A DNA stretch of 64,000 nucleotides from Fremontodendron californicum (GCA_030761205.1 JAULJL010000028.1:14056001-14120000), one strand, 5' to 3'. Counted from the stretch's first letter, positions 1-11,700 are shown. Made by a program: numbers and translations. Notes: generated by a model from the sequence alone, not told the origin.

Positions 1-409
1 ATCGTCCTTTCACGTCTAAACTCCCAAATACATCTGTACTTTCTACTGCCCAAAGCCTTTCATTTAACAACTGATATTTCCCTTGGGAATCTGCCAACTC
101 AACCTCATTTACTGCAACCATTTTCAACTTTGCCTGTTCAGCTGGATCATCTGAGTTTAGGACATTGACGGGGTTAACAGTGTTCTGGGCATCAATCATT
201 ACAGCCTCATTCTGACCCTTTTGTGCCTCTAACCTTTTCCTGGCGATAAAGTTTTCAGTGTATCCTTTTCCCTTGATTACGGCGGACATCAGCTCCATCA
301 ATTTAGTGATCTGATCCTTAGATTCTGCTAGAGACTTTGCTAGCTGTTCTCGCAATTCTTTCTGTTCCTTTTCCATTTTTTCCATTCGGGCAACTTGTTC
401 ATCCTCCAT
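1..409 (-). CDS. gag: Gag polyprotein (ORF-A), N-terminal part, cut by the window edge
   Basis: An open frame of 136 codons starts at the ATG complementary to 407-409 and is still open at base 1. It begins MEDEQVARMEKMEKEQ and continues as a charged, heptad-like coiled coil over about residues 1-35, then through VIKGKGY and ADSQGKYQLL, both shared with the intact copy at 33518-34963. Gag would assemble the virus-like particle in the cytoplasm that packages element RNA. Only the coiled coil and the linker before the capsid core are visible. No stop or frameshift is seen here, but this copy's ORF-B is broken, so the full frame may be too. This is the same start as in E1, where the ATG is followed by GAGGATGAA. 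Confidence 0.8.
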   Translation of the reverse strand, partial: MEDEQVARMEKMEKEQKELREQLAKSLAESKDQITKLMELMSAVIKGKGYTENFIARKRLEAQKGQNEAVMIDAQNTVNPVNVLNSDDPAEQAKLKMVAVNEVELADSQGKYQLLNERLWAVESTDVFGSLDVKGR

Positions 410-1361
410 AGCACTAGCCTATATTAGAAGGGTACTCAGTACTTCTTATACCTCTGATTTGAAATGGAAATTCTTTCAAAGACTCCTAAAGCCATGCCAA
501 CTTCTGTTTTGTTTCCCCCAAATGTATGTCAGGATGAATGAGCCATGATTGTCATTTGATGCATGTGAAGAATGAAAGAAATGATGTATGGACATATATA
601 GTGGAAACATGCTGACTATGTATGTAATAAATGCAATCACGATGCCAACATGTTGCAAGCAAAGAATAAACAAATCAACGCATGCATATATGCAATGAAT
701 AATCATGTACATTTTAGCGTATTTCCCAATGAATGATTATATATCCTATGAATGCAACAAGGTGTCAATTATGATACATGCAAACAATGGATGATTAATA
801 CAGAGTATATACAAAGAAAATCATGCTAACCATGTGTGTCATGAATGCGACCTAATGTTAATATGACATATTAATGCATGAGCATATACAAAGAAATCAT
901 GCTGACTATGTTTGTCATGAATGCAACCCAAAGTCAACATGATGTATGTAAAGAATAAACAAATTAATACATGGATATATACAGAAAAATCATGCTGATT
1001 ATGAATGCATGAATGCAACCTGATGCTAACATGATACATGTATGAATGTATGGTATGACAAATAATTGATCAAATGCAAAATGCAAAAGGGGAAGATATC
1101 ACGGAGGAAATAAGAATCGGAGGAACTTAATCATCAACCTCTCATAAATTTGAAACATAATCAATTCATTCCCATATCAACGTTCACAATGGTATAAACC
1201 ATGTTTTACAAAATATGAACAGTGGTTAAAACTGTCTTTTACAAGCACTTTATTTTTCCTAGTATCCTAAGGGTATAAGAGCCGGCTACTGAATAAGTGA
1301 AATCCTATTACATCATATAAGACTGCAGTCTTTCCATCTCAATGCTGTAAATCTCCCAATC
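410..1361 (-). repeat. Spacer between ORF-B and gag, made of degenerate ATGCAT-rich repeats
   Basis: There is no coding frame of note. The stretch 480-1075 consists of loosely repeated blocks of about 60-110 bp with phrases such as CATGCTGACTATG, AAAGAATAAACAAAT and CATGGATATATAC. The remaining part (1080-1361) is a conserved non-repeated stretch also found in E2, E1 and E4. The same degenerate repeat vocabulary recurs on the other side of ORF-B (2330-2720). Confidence 0.65.
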
Positions 1362-2312
1362 CTAATGACGCTTTCCCAGTCCTCTATCAATCAGTTTCGT
1401 TGGATCTAACCACTTGGCATCTATAAGAGTTTGCACTTTCTTTTTGAATGCTATACAGTCTTCGATGCTATGGCCAACAATTCCACAGTAATAATCACAT
1501 CTTGCATTTGGATTATACCACCTTGGATATGGTGGTAACAGGGATTTCAATGGGACACAGGCAACCATGTGATTTTGGATCAGTATAGGGAGAAGCTCTC
1601 GGTAGCTGATTGGAAGAGGATCAAAAGGCCTTTGGGTCTTATCCTGGGGTGGTTTCTTAGTCACACATGGCCTAGGAGTTGGGGCACTTGGTGGTGGCAC
1701 TAAGGTCCGAACCAGAGTGTTAACATGGAGATGTGGCGGAACAGCATGGTAAGGGTATGGATTTGGACACTGGGCCTTTGGAGGTTGTACATAGCTCGAG
1801 GTTCCTATCACAGATGCTAGATAAGGTGATTGATGAGGGAAATAGTATGAACTGGCAGTTGTTGGTGATGGAGTGGGATTCAGGAATCCGGTAGTGGTCA
1901 TCCCAATGGACGATTGGACCATGGTAGGGTGGGGATACTGGTTTGGACCTTGAACAGTTTACAGGTATGGTACAGGATCCGAGGTTTCTATCCTTGGTAT
2001 CAGGCTCTCAGGTTTAATCATTTTCACGATTTTGTCCACAATTTCATCGAGATTGCAACCTTTGTGGCATTGACAAGTGCAGGATCCAGCAAGGATTGTA
2101 TGTTCGGGACTTAATGGTTTTGGTTGATCCGAAGGCGATGTAGAGCCCTGAGAAAGTTCCTCTTTACTCTTACCCATATCCTCAACCATTTTCAGCAATT
2201 TGGCAAGTTGTTCCTTCACCTCCCAGATTTTATGTCCACATTCCTCTTGATTGCGTTCCAAAGCACCCAATCGTTCCTCCGGTTCATTCCTCATATCTCG
2301 AACCCCTTTCGT
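1362..2312 (-). pseudogene. ORF-B (capsid-less Gag-like protein), broken copy of E3
   Basis: This aligns end to end with the intact ORF-B of E1 (35792-36742). The start ATG has become ACG at 2310-2312, so the first usable ATG is at 2294. A CAA codon has become TAA near 1956-1958, splitting the frame into 1959-2294 (N-terminal coiled coil) and 1362-1922 and upstream (proline-rich linker plus zinc knuckle). In the knuckle the histidine is replaced: CDYYCGIVGHSIEDC instead of CDYH. The protein therefore has lost its start, its continuity and a zinc ligand. The sequence ends with GLGKRH like the other copies. It lies between leader and gag, in the same orientation as both. Confidence 0.85.
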
Positions 2313-3870
2313 GCAAATGAAAATGTCATGAGATTAAGAATATAATTATGAATGTACATGCTCTATTCCTATGTGCATGAATATATTGATGATTAATGCA
2401 TGAACATATACAGAGAAATTTTGATGACTATGTATGCTATGGATGAAATCTAATGCCAATAAGATGCGTTCAATAAATTGATGCACATGTATATACAAAT
2501 AATGACTATGCATGTCATAAACGTATTCTACAATGAATGACCATGCATGCTATGATGTCAAAATGATACATGCTAAGAATAAATGAATTAATACAAAGGT
2601 AGGTACAAAGAATGACCATGTATATCACAAATGTATTTTATAATGAATAATCATGCATGTTAGGATTGTGACATGATGTCAAAATGATACAAATAAATTA
2701 ACCAATGATTACACGAAATTGGTGAGACCTAAATCTTGATTATTCAAAAATCTCATTATGCAAGATTTGCCTCCAAATTTATGATCTACGATTTTTTTGA
2801 AACATGTTTTCTCTATGAAAAACCACACATATTATTTTCAAAAGAATTTCGGAATAATGGATCCTACTATGGTACAATATGCAAATGTTCATGTAACATT
2901 ATCGGCTTATGAAATTATTACCACCATTCTTTCATTGCAAAAAAAAAATGAGATCAACAATACAACCATAAATGTACATGCTCTATTCACACGCATGAAA
3001 TGTGCAAAATGCAAAATTGCTTGAAAAATGATTTTTATTTTTTATTAAACAGTTAATGAACATTTGCCCCAACAATATCTACTTATATAGGTATCATAGT
3101 GCCTTTGGGACAGATTATCACATTTATTACGGGCGATGTACGTACATCGTTGCCCGATCTACAACACTTATTCAGAGTGTAAAATAGGTAACAAAAAGTT
3201 TAAAAATGTCCATCCATGTGTTCCTGTCTTCGGTATATCTAACGGAAATTCGGCATGGCTTCGCCTAGGTTCACTATATAAGGGTGAATGGTTCTAAAGG
3301 CCCCGAAATGCTCCTCACTATCGCCGGTGAAGGCTAGTAAGGCATCCCGATAAAAGCGGGTTCAATTCATTAGAGTCTATTTCCCTAGCCCATGCGAATT
3401 GTTAATCACGAAGGCTTACGTAATTTAGTACTCCGAAAGTGTTTCACTAGCCCATGTGGATTGTTAATCACGAAGGCTTAGTTACTTTGCTCCCACCTAA
3501 AAGGACGAAACCCGGGTATAGGGCTCATGATATGCAAATGCACGTGTGGTGTGTGTGGAGGAACAACAAACCTTTCGCCACTTATTCTACAAACCTTATT
3601 CTAAATGCCATAGCAATTTATAAGAAAAACATCCAAGAATAGTGTAACGCATTAACCAACAAGCAATTATAATATACAACCTTAAATAACTAGAGAACAA
3701 TAATAAAATGCATGCACATGAGTATGAACATATTTAAAAACATTTTATTATTTTCAAAATTCTCCTTATTTAAAAACAAAATGTGGGAATTAAAATTAAA
3801 TACCAATTAAACCAACAAAATCGAGACTTTGATAACACAACGACTAATTCTAGGCCTGACTCTCTAATAA
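2313..3870 (-). other. 5' leader (untranslated) of E3
   Basis: This is the noncoding stretch between primer-binding site and ORF-B. From the primer site leftwards it holds a partly duplicated segment around 3380-3490 (CTAGCCCATG...AATCACGAAGGCTTA occurs twice, about 66 bp apart), a strong palindrome (3134-3149), and ATG-rich degenerate repeats (2330-2720) like those between ORF-B and gag. The same order is seen in E2 and E1. The small plus-strand frames here (for example 2797-3024) are not conserved and are not called. Confidence 0.7.
3134..3149. promoter_or_regulatory. 16-bp perfect palindrome in the E3 leader
   Basis: CGATGTACGTACATCG, flanked by GGG on the left and TTGCCC on the right, can form a perfect 8-bp self-complementary stem. 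It lies about 720 nt downstream of the primer-binding site in element sense. The identical palindrome is in E1 (37430-37445) and a damaged one is in E2 (20807-20822). A role in RNA dimerisation or packaging is an inference from its position. Confidence 0.6.
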
Positions 3871-3888
3871 TCCCCAGTGGAGTTGCCA
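3871..3888 (-). other. Primer-binding site of E3, tRNA-Arg(ACG) type, two mismatches
   Basis: TCCCCAGTGGAGTTGCCA on the plus strand compares with TCCCCAGCGGAGTCGCCA in E1 and E2, which equals the 3' end of plant tRNA-Arg(ACG) plus CCA as I know it. Both differences are C to T at CG dinucleotides, as expected from deamination of methylated cytosine. The site is separated from the LTR edge by three bases (AGC). Confidence 0.85.
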
Positions 3889-4599
3889 AGCTGTCGCAAC
3901 CTAAAAAAATAACAAGTCTCATCGCAAGACCTTATTATTCGTTAAGCGTGACATTAAAAAAAACCGAGGAAAAGTCGACTTAATTCATATAAAAAAATGA
4001 AGGTTTTTGAAAATGACCTTGAAAAAGACATGGAGTCGCCACCAATCTTTTTTAGCTAGGTGCGATCGGCCACCTATTAAAACCGGTTCTATAAAATATT
4101 TTAAAAATTAATTAAAACATTTTTTAAAACCAATTTCAAGTCTGCGTTTAAAACCAGAGAAATCAAAGAAACGGGTTTGGGACTCGATTACGTATGGGGA
4201 AGGATTAGCAGCCCCAAAATGCCCGTATAAAACGGTACCTTATTAATCGTGTGTTATCTCAAATCTCGGTATAAAGTTGGTTTTAAATTTAGTATTTCAA
4301 ATTAATTCCCAATTTAAAAAAAATAATTTCATTTTTAATTAAAAATGATCCGAAACTTATCAATTCAAAATTTTCCTATATTACCCAACAAACGTGGCAA
4401 AATATAGAATTTTTTATTAATTTTGGAAAACTTTCCGAATCATTCTCTTTTTAAAGAAGATATTCCGTTATTAATAATAATTGATGATATCCTCCCCAGC
4501 AAGCCCGACAGTGAACTCATGAATTATTTTAACTCGGGAATATCTTTATTTTATTGAAAATCATTATCCTTTTTTGAAAACATTTAAAAGAAATGAATA

Positions 4600-5010
4600 T
4601 GTATATGCATGACATAAATAAAATGACATAGCAAAATCTAAATAATATAATGCAACCTAAATGATATGACATAATTTGAATGCCCTAGCATATTCTAAAT
4701 GAAATGAAATGTCCTAAGTTATATGACATATTCTAAATGAAATGAACTGGCCTAGGAAACATAATATATTCTATATGAAATGTAGTATCCTAAATCATAT
4801 GATATATTTTAAATGAAATAAAATATCCTAAATGACATAATATATCCTAAATAAAATGAAATAACCTAAGTAACATAATATATTCTATATGAAACGAAAT
4901 GACCTAAGTAACATACTTATTCTATATGAAATGATTTACATGACATGGTAAATATGAATGATATGGCATATAATTTAAATGATATGGAATATAAAATAAT
5001 GCTATCATAT
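4600..5010. repeat. AT-rich degenerate short repeats in the E3 LTR
   Basis: Imperfect units of roughly 40-50 bp are built from ATATTCTAAATGAAATGAAAT, GACCTAAGTAACATAATA and TATGACAT. The same tract is found in all family LTRs (22370-22680, 49920-50170, inverted at 53900-54480, 55185-55400) with different numbers of units, so it is prone to expansion and contraction. Confidence 0.7.
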
Positions 5011-6374
5011 AATATGCATGGAAAAACATGAAAATAATAATGCATGAACATGCTAAATAATATAACAAAAAATATATAAATATATAATTAAATAAAAAGC
5101 ATAGGATATCATGAAATATTCAAAGTCATATAATAAACAATATAACATAACTCAAAATCATAACAATATCATAGAAATTAACATAGCAAAAATCACATAT
5201 TATATAAAATGCATGAATATGGAAAATGAAATGCATGAAAATGTATTTTTTCCTTTAATTAAGGAAATCCGTATATCTAAAAAGATATCCGGCTACCTTA
5301 GGAAAATATGTCAAATTAAATATTCTAAAACCAAAATACTTTGTGATTGTTTGAAAACTATTTTGAAAACCTTAGATTAAGAATAAAAACTGGGCTAAAC
5401 CTTTTTTAAATGGCTCTAATTTCCGAAGTTTAAAATTCCGGACTTGACCACCCTTAACCCGAGACTTAAAAAATCATTTTTAGAGTTTAAAAAGGCTTAG
5501 AAACTACCCTAAGTCAGTAGCTAAACTTTCTAATCAGCCCCCTCTAAGTAACTTAACCAAAATAGAAAAATGATTTTCCTTTAAATTCAAATCTGACTCC
5601 ACTGTTCAGTTTTGATCCTCGATTTTTTACCCTATTTTTAAAAATTCAAAAAAATCTAAAAAAAAATACTGGAGACTCAGGACATGTAAAACTACACGAA
5701 AACAAATCAGCTTAATTTTCTGATTAAAAATGAATGCCCAGAAAAATTGGGAAAGTACGAGTACTGGGTGAAAAAACTATTTTGCCAAAATACATTTTTG
5801 CCTTTGATAAAATCATTTAAAAATCAAAGTAAAAATATTTAAAACTCACAAATGACTCACAAACAATAGCTAGGACTTTTTAAAAGTTAGACAAAAATTG
5901 ACTAAGTAAAAAAAATCACAAAGGTAGAATAATCAATTTGACAAACCTTAATTTTCCACCAGTGTGCTCAAGAGAGCATGACTTTGAACCATTAATTGGC
6001 CTAAGTCATTATTCAAGTGGCATGAACATGAAATGCATGAAAAATTACAGCAAATATGATGCATGAAATGCATGAGTTTAAACCTAAATGTCATGAAAAA
6101 ATGCATGGCATCAATATAGTGACCTAAACTTAAATGAACTTGCATGTCATTTAATGCAACCTAGGTCTAAAATGCATGAACATGCATGGCAAGATGAACC
6201 TAAACCTAACAACTAAAATATGCATGGAAATAACACAAACACAAGGCATGCTTAAACCAAAAACTCAACCAAATATCATGCAAAGGCCAACCTATCACCT
6301 AATATAGCAAAAATACACACATGATGCTAGAATACAAGGAGTGGCCGAATGGCCTATGGTTCCTAACAAGCATG

Positions 6375-6690
6375 GCATTTTCACAAACACTTGGTATACT
6401 AACATGCAAAACTAAAATATAACACTCAAATCATGCAAACACAAAGTAGAAATACTAATAAGCATTTTCACAAACACTTGATATACTAACATGCTCAACT
6501 AAAATATCACACTCAAATCATGCAAACACAAAGTAGAAATACTAAAACCAAACAAGCATTTTCACAAGCACTTGATATACTAACATGCTCAACTAAAATT
6601 TAACACTCAAATCATGCAAATACAAAATAGAAATACTAAAACCCAAACAAGCATTTTCACAAACACTTGATATACTAAATATAAACATCA
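6375..6690. repeat. Tandem repeat, period 87-95 bp, in the E3 LTR
   Basis: GCATTTTCACAA recurs at about 6375, 6462, 6556 and 6651. Units include ACTTGATATACTAACATG and TCAAATCATGCAAACAC. E1's LTRs hold only two short copies (around 26530-26620 and 40555-40650), so the longer array is special to E3; the inverted solo LTR holds about three copies (52240-52590). Confidence 0.75.
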
Positions 6691-7890
6691 ACAAATTTAA
6701 ACATCATGAAAACGGAAAATTAAAAATGCAAGAACATGATATTTAAATCATAAATGGCAACAAACAAAGCAACCAAATTCAAACATGATTCAAATATATG
6801 AAGTAGAAGAACACTTGAAGCATCAAGATTAAAGAAAATATCATAAATAACATGATAAATTAAATCAAAAACAGCAACAACAATAAAAAAAAAATATAGG
6901 CCATTCGGCCATTAAAGAAAAATAAGAAAAAATTTGTAAAAATTATTTAAGAAAGAGATGAAGAAGGAGCTTAAGAAGAACATAAAAAAAAACACTTATT
7001 TAAAAAGAAAAATCACCAAATAATAATCAAAATAGCAAAAACAAGAATGGAAAATCAAGAAAGTGCAAGAGTTGGTGCTAAAAGCAACCTCAAGAAGCTA
7101 TATTTCAAGCTTTATCTCTTCAAACTTTCCTTTCTTTTCTAAACTTTTTTTTTTTTGCTTTCAACCAAGGAGAGAAAAAACTAAGAAAAACTAAGAAGAA
7201 ATTTTAAAAATGAAAACCTCAAAAATGAAATTCTGCTCCCCTTATTAGTGCTGGCCGAATGGCCCTCTCTCTCATGCAAGGGTGTTGTCATTTTTTCCCA
7301 ACCAATTTTCCATCAAATGGCTAATAATTCAAGGTGAAAAAATCATGAAATTATCACCCTTAGATTAGCACATCAGCTGTCCCAAATTACAGCTGCTCAA
7401 GAATAATGTTGACACTCTCCCTTGGCCTATGTGGCTTAATCACCATGACTTGATCAAAGAGAATCTCTAACTAACTCTTAATTCTTGGCCATTTGATTGA
7501 AAATCATAAGCTTCCTCCTTCCTTTGGGCTTTGGAAGGCCAGCACTTCTCTTTTTCAGCCCAAGCCTGATTTTTTGAAAGGCCCAAAGAAGCCCTTTTCG
7601 GTTGCTTGGGTGAAATGACCGTTTTGCCCCCCGGATGCAAATAAATATCAAACGGACTCCAAATTCAATTTTTATTTTTTTAATACTTTAAAAATAATAA
7701 AATATTGAATTCTGGAAGTTTTCAAAATTTTCTGAGTTTGTTTGCTATTTATTTGGATTTTTTCTTCCAAAAATGCCCTTTCATGCCCAAACATTTTACC
7801 ATTTTTTAAACGAGCTCCAAATCAAGATTTTTCTTCACCAATCTCTTCCAAATAATTTAAAAGTGTGATCTAGAAGTTTTCATAATTTTT

Positions 7891-8400
7891 GGAGCTCATT
7901 TGGTATTTTTTCGGGATTTATTTGCTTGAATTACTATATAGGAGCTCGGGATTTGGCCATGTTGCAAACGAACTCCGAATCAAGATTTTCTTCCTCCAAT
8001 CTCTTCCAAATAATTTAAAAATGAGATTTGCAAAATTTCAGAAATTTTGGAGTCCATTTGCTATTTTTTCAGGATTTATCTTCTTGAATTATTGCATAGG
8101 AGGCCCGGGATTTGGCCATTTTGCAAACGAACTCTGAATCAAGATTTTCTTTCTCCAACCTCTTCCAAATAATTTAAAAATGAGATTTTCAAATTTTCAG
8201 AATATTTGGAGCTCATTTGCTATTTTTTCGGGATTTGTCTTTTTGAATTACTATATTAGAAGCCCGGGATTTGGCCTTTTTGCAAACGAACTCCGAATCA
8301 AGATTTTCTTTAAGCAATCTCTTTAAAATGATTTAAGAGTGAGATTTGCAAATTTTCAAAATTTTTGGAGTCCATTTGCTATTTTTCCCAAATTTTCCAA
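7891..8400. repeat. 158-bp tandem repeat in the E3 LTR
   Basis: GGAG(C/T)(C/T)CATTTG starts units at about 7891, 8049, 8208 and 8367, a period of 158-159 bp. Each full unit contains GCAAACGAACTCCGAATCAAG or a close variant and CTCTTCCAAATAATTTAA. A more diverged unit lies just left (about 7735-7890). Copy number differs between family LTRs. Confidence 0.8.
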
Positions 8401-8872
8401 TTTTGCCCTTTTACCTCCGAAACCTGGTTTTGCTCAAAACAAGTCTGATTTTCAGATTTTCTTCAAGCTGAGCCTTGGGCTATCCCTTTTTAATCATTCC
8501 TCATCCATTGGGGGCTTTAGTCTTACCAAGTCGGACCATTTCTGTAATTCTGCCCGATTTCACTAAAATCCACCAAAAACCCTAATTCTCGGTTTTCTCC
8601 CGGATTGACTTTTCTTTCAATTTTTCTTTCAAGTGGCTTCTCCATTACCCGTAGTCAGTGCTTATCTTTCATTTGGAACCTTTAATTTTGACTAATTTGA
8701 TCGATTAAGCACTTTTCCCCAAATTTCCCGGATTAGGGTTTCTTTTCTACTGAATCTCCATAACCTAACTTCCGAACCCATGTCTTTCAATATAGATCTC
8801 GGATTATCAAAATTCTTTCACCATTTTTCAATTGAACTTAAAATCTTGATTTTGAAAGTGGGTTGATTTTTT

Positions 8873-8935
8873 CAGTAGTTGACTTTCTGGGGTTCACTTT
8901 TTTCGGGGTTCACTTTTTTCAAGTTTGACTTTTTA
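8873..8935. promoter_or_regulatory. TTGAC (W-box-like) cluster in E3 LTR, partly decayed
   Basis: This corresponds to the five-fold TTGACTTTTT array of E1. Several cores are mutated here (TTGATT, TTCACT), leaving about two intact TTGACTTT units. In element sense it lies about 130-190 bp inside the LTR start, in the presumptive U3. Confidence 0.5.
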
Positions 8936-9065
8936 TACTCGCCCTCTTAAACTAAGTCTCAGAGTACCACCTGCAGGATGAAAAAAGTCTTTTTACATTC
9001 TGAAACCTCAATTTAGGAAGAAAACGTACTTTTTTTAGTGGTCCGGACAAAATTAGGTGTCTACA

Positions 9066-9889
9066 CTTATGTTAGGCTAAACTTCTTTGGTTAAGGATGA
9101 TTTCAAAGCCCTAGACAAGTTTTGTAATTAATTTTCAGATTTATCTATCATTAGTTTTCTATCAAAGTAGATTGTGTTCTTCCATTAAAATTGTTCATGA
9201 TGATTTTTGATTTATTTAGGGTGATCAACTAGATTGATCTTGATAATTATCTATTGTTAGTTTAGGAGTCTTGATCCGTGTAATTGTCTTGATTTCCTAT
9301 TCATAAGTGGCAATTTGTGATTGATGATTATGGTCAAGTTTTCGCTAATTGCAAAGTGGAACATAACCTAAGTTGAACAATCCGAGCTTATGTGTTTGTT
9401 GCTTAGATCAACCTATCTTTCTCATCATAAAGCTGCTATTAAATTAAACTTAGAGAGCTTATTCTAGGTTGTTTGATAGTTAGAGATTAAATAGAGTGCT
9501 TGTTCTATTTAACGACGGACTAAGGAAAGATTGAGGTAACAAGAACTTGTTGTTATCTATGGTTGTTAACTTTGATAGCTAATTGATGTTGATAGATCTG
9601 ATTATTGATTCTCAATGATGTCTAGTGGTGGAGAATGAAACCTTACCCATATTTTTCTCATATTTGATTACTTCTTATTTACTTGCTTTCTTCTTTGATT
9701 ATAAGTCTTTAGTTTAAATTGATTTTAAAAACCTCCCCTTTTATTTTGTTTTCTTTGAATTTAGGTTTTAGACTAATAATTCTTAAACTAAAACCCAATC
9801 CCTGAGGACTCGACCCTTGCTAACTACTATACTTACAATTGATCTTTTTGTGCAAGGTTAAATAAAGATATACTCTTTTGGGTGCATCA
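9066..9889 (+). mobile_element. LTR-like fragment of a different retrotransposon family
   Basis: This block resembles none of the Ogre-like LTRs. It ends with AATCCCTGAGGACTCGACCC, then ...GGTGCATCA at 9889, which looks like the 3' end of a plant gypsy (Athila-type) or copia LTR in plus orientation. Immediately right, at AATTCCAAG (9890), sequence matching E2's other LTR at 43717 resumes. So this element inserted into E2's 3' LTR, and E3 then inserted into it. No coding frame. Family assignment rests on recognition of the end motif only. Confidence 0.5.
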
Positions 9890-10184
9890 AATTCCAAGAA
9901 AAAAATATTTTCACCATTTTAAAGAAGGAGAAGATAGTGAAAACATGAAGAAACATTAAAAAACTTTATTTCTAAGAAAAATGTTGTAGGAAAACATGAT
10001 AGAAAAACCAAGAAAACACCATGAAAATGAAGAAGAAAGCTAGACTAGAACTTGGTAGAGATGACTACCTTCAAACTCTCTAATGAAAACCTTTTTTTTC
10101 TTTCTTTCAAAAATTTTTTTCTTGCCAAATTAGCTACTATTTTCAAGCCAAAAACCCTGAAAAAATGAAACTCCCCCTCTCCAT

Positions 10185-10770
10185 TTAGCCTTGGCCGAAA
10201 TCCCCCTTAACCATTGGATGGAAATTCCATTTTTCTCCCCCAATCTTGGCCATTAGATGTAGATATTTTGATGACAACATAAAAATGTCATCTTGCCAAT
10301 TGATTCCAGCCCTTGAGATGTGTACTCAGCTCTTGTATTAACCTTAGCCATTAGATGCAAAAGAGGACCAATCCCATGCACTCACTTGCTTGCCCCTCTT
10401 GAATGCCTACCCTTGGATAAGTTGTGCTCTTCCATTCTTGGTCCTTGGATGAAGACAACATAAAAACGATATCTTGTAGATTAAATCCAGCCCTTAACAT
10501 GTGTACTCAGCCCTTGTAGATAGCCTAAGCCATTGGATGAAAAGGGATAATCCCATGCACTCCCTTGTTCAACCGAATTGATGCTCACCCTTGGATGAAT
10601 TGTGCTCATCTTTTTTGTTCCATTCTTGGCCATTAGATGAGCATTCTTTTATGACAAATAAAAATGTCATTTTGAAATTTAAACTTGGCCATTGGATGGT
10701 GCATTCAACTTTCCTACAAGGCACCTAAGCCATTGGATGAAGGGGGACCATTTGCAAGATGTTAGTTAGC
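10185..10770. repeat. Dispersed GGCCATTGGATG-type repeats in the E2 LTR
   Basis: Motifs such as TTGGCCATTAGATG, CCTTGGATGAA and AGCCATTGGATGAA recur every 40-110 bp, often with TGTGCTC or ATGCACTC. The same block is in E2's 5' LTR (43990-44580) but not in E1, E3 or the solo LTR, so it marks the E2 subfamily. Confidence 0.6.
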
Positions 10771-11034
10771 ATGTGGCATGATAGTGACTAGGGAATTAAA
10801 TTGATTAAGCTTCCTTCTTCTCCTCTATGTTGGCTGACAAAAGGAAGAAAAAATCCCAGCATTTTCTTCATCTTTCATATTTTCCTCAATTACCAATTTG
10901 CCCTTTTTGGTTTCTTTGGTGAAATGACCTTTTTGCCTCCCGAACTTAAATAAATAGAAAACGGACTCCAAATTCGAATTTTATTTTTTCAATACTTACA
11001 AAAGAATAAAAAATTGAATTCTGGAAGTTTTCAA

Positions 11035-11700
11035 AATTTTCCGAGTCCATTTGCTATTTATTTCAGATTTATTTTTGAAATTACCCCTTTTATGCATCTG
11101 AACTTTACCATTTTTTAAACGAGCTCCGAATCCAGATTTTTCTTTACCAATCTTTTCCAAATAATTTAAAATTTTGATATAGAAGTTTTCATAATTTTTG
11201 GAGCTCATTTGCTATTTTTTTCAGGATTTATCTGCTTGAATTACTACATAAGGGACCCAGTATTTGGTCATTTTGCAAATGAACTCCGAATCAAGATTTT
11301 CTTTCGCCAATCTCTTCCAAATAATTAGATTTGCAAATTTTCAGAATTTTTGGAGTTCATTTGCTATTTTTTCAGGATTTATCTGCATGAATTACTGCAT
11401 AAGAAACCCGATATTTGGCCATTTTGCAAACGAACTCTGAATCAAGATTTTCTTTCGCCAATCTCTTCCAAATAATTTAAGAATGAGATTTGCCAATTTT
11501 CAGAAATTTTGGAGTTCATTTGCTATTTTTTCGGGATTTATCTGCTTGAATTACTACATAAGAAACCCGGTATTTGGCCATTTTGCAAACGAACTCCGAA
11601 TCAAGATTTTATTTCGCCAATCTCTTCCAAATAATTTAAGAATGAGATTTTCCAATTTTCAAAATTTTTGGAGTCCATTTGATATTTTTCCCATATTTTC
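11035..11700. repeat. 158-bp repeat array, expanded, in E2's 3' LTR
   Basis: Units beginning GGAG(C/T)(T/C)CATTTGCTATTTTT recur at about 11200, 11350, 11510 and 11670, each with GCAAACGAACTC(C/T)GAATCAAG. E2's 5' LTR (45000-45140) keeps barely one unit. The two LTRs were identical at insertion, so the copy number changed afterwards. Confidence 0.75.

Larger units (their letters stand above)
1..9065 (-). mobile_element. E3: 5' part of a Tat/Ogre-like gag-only LTR retrotransposon
   Basis: Reading right to left: 5' LTR (9065 to 3892), primer-binding site (3888 to 3871), leader, broken ORF-B (2312 to 1362), spacer, and the start of the main gag running off the window edge. The order matches the complete copy E1 at 24160-42732. 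The LTR edges are the family's TGTAGACACC start and TTGCGACA end. The rest of the gag, the 3' region and the 3' LTR must lie left of the window. The right flank (9066 on) is a different LTR-like sequence, so E3 seems to have inserted into another element. The target-site duplication cannot be tested because the left end is missing. Confidence 0.85.
3892..9065 (-). repeat. 5' LTR of E3 (5174 bp)
   Basis: The plus-strand edges are TGTCGCAACC at 3892 and GGTGTCTACA ending at 9065, giving TG...CA ends. The primer-binding site sits just outside the left edge. The same edges occur in E1, E2 and the opposite-strand solo LTR. The length is typical of Ogre-type elements, whose LTRs reach 5-6 kb. Small frames inside are not conserved and I call no genes. 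Internal structure includes AT-rich degenerate repeats, a 87-95-bp repeat, a 158-bp repeat and a TTGAC cluster. Confidence 0.9.

Noticed and set aside
3871..3888. Possible tRNA gene fragment (CCCAGCGGAGTCGCCA-like) at 3871, 21516 and 38158
   Set aside because: Only the last 18 bases of tRNA-Arg including CCA are present, exactly next to LTR edges; CCA is not encoded in nuclear tRNA genes. These are primer-binding sites.
9066..9889. A host gene promoter or intron
   Set aside because: The end at 9889 coincides exactly with the point where E2's LTR resumes and has an LTR-like CA terminus, which fits an insertion better.
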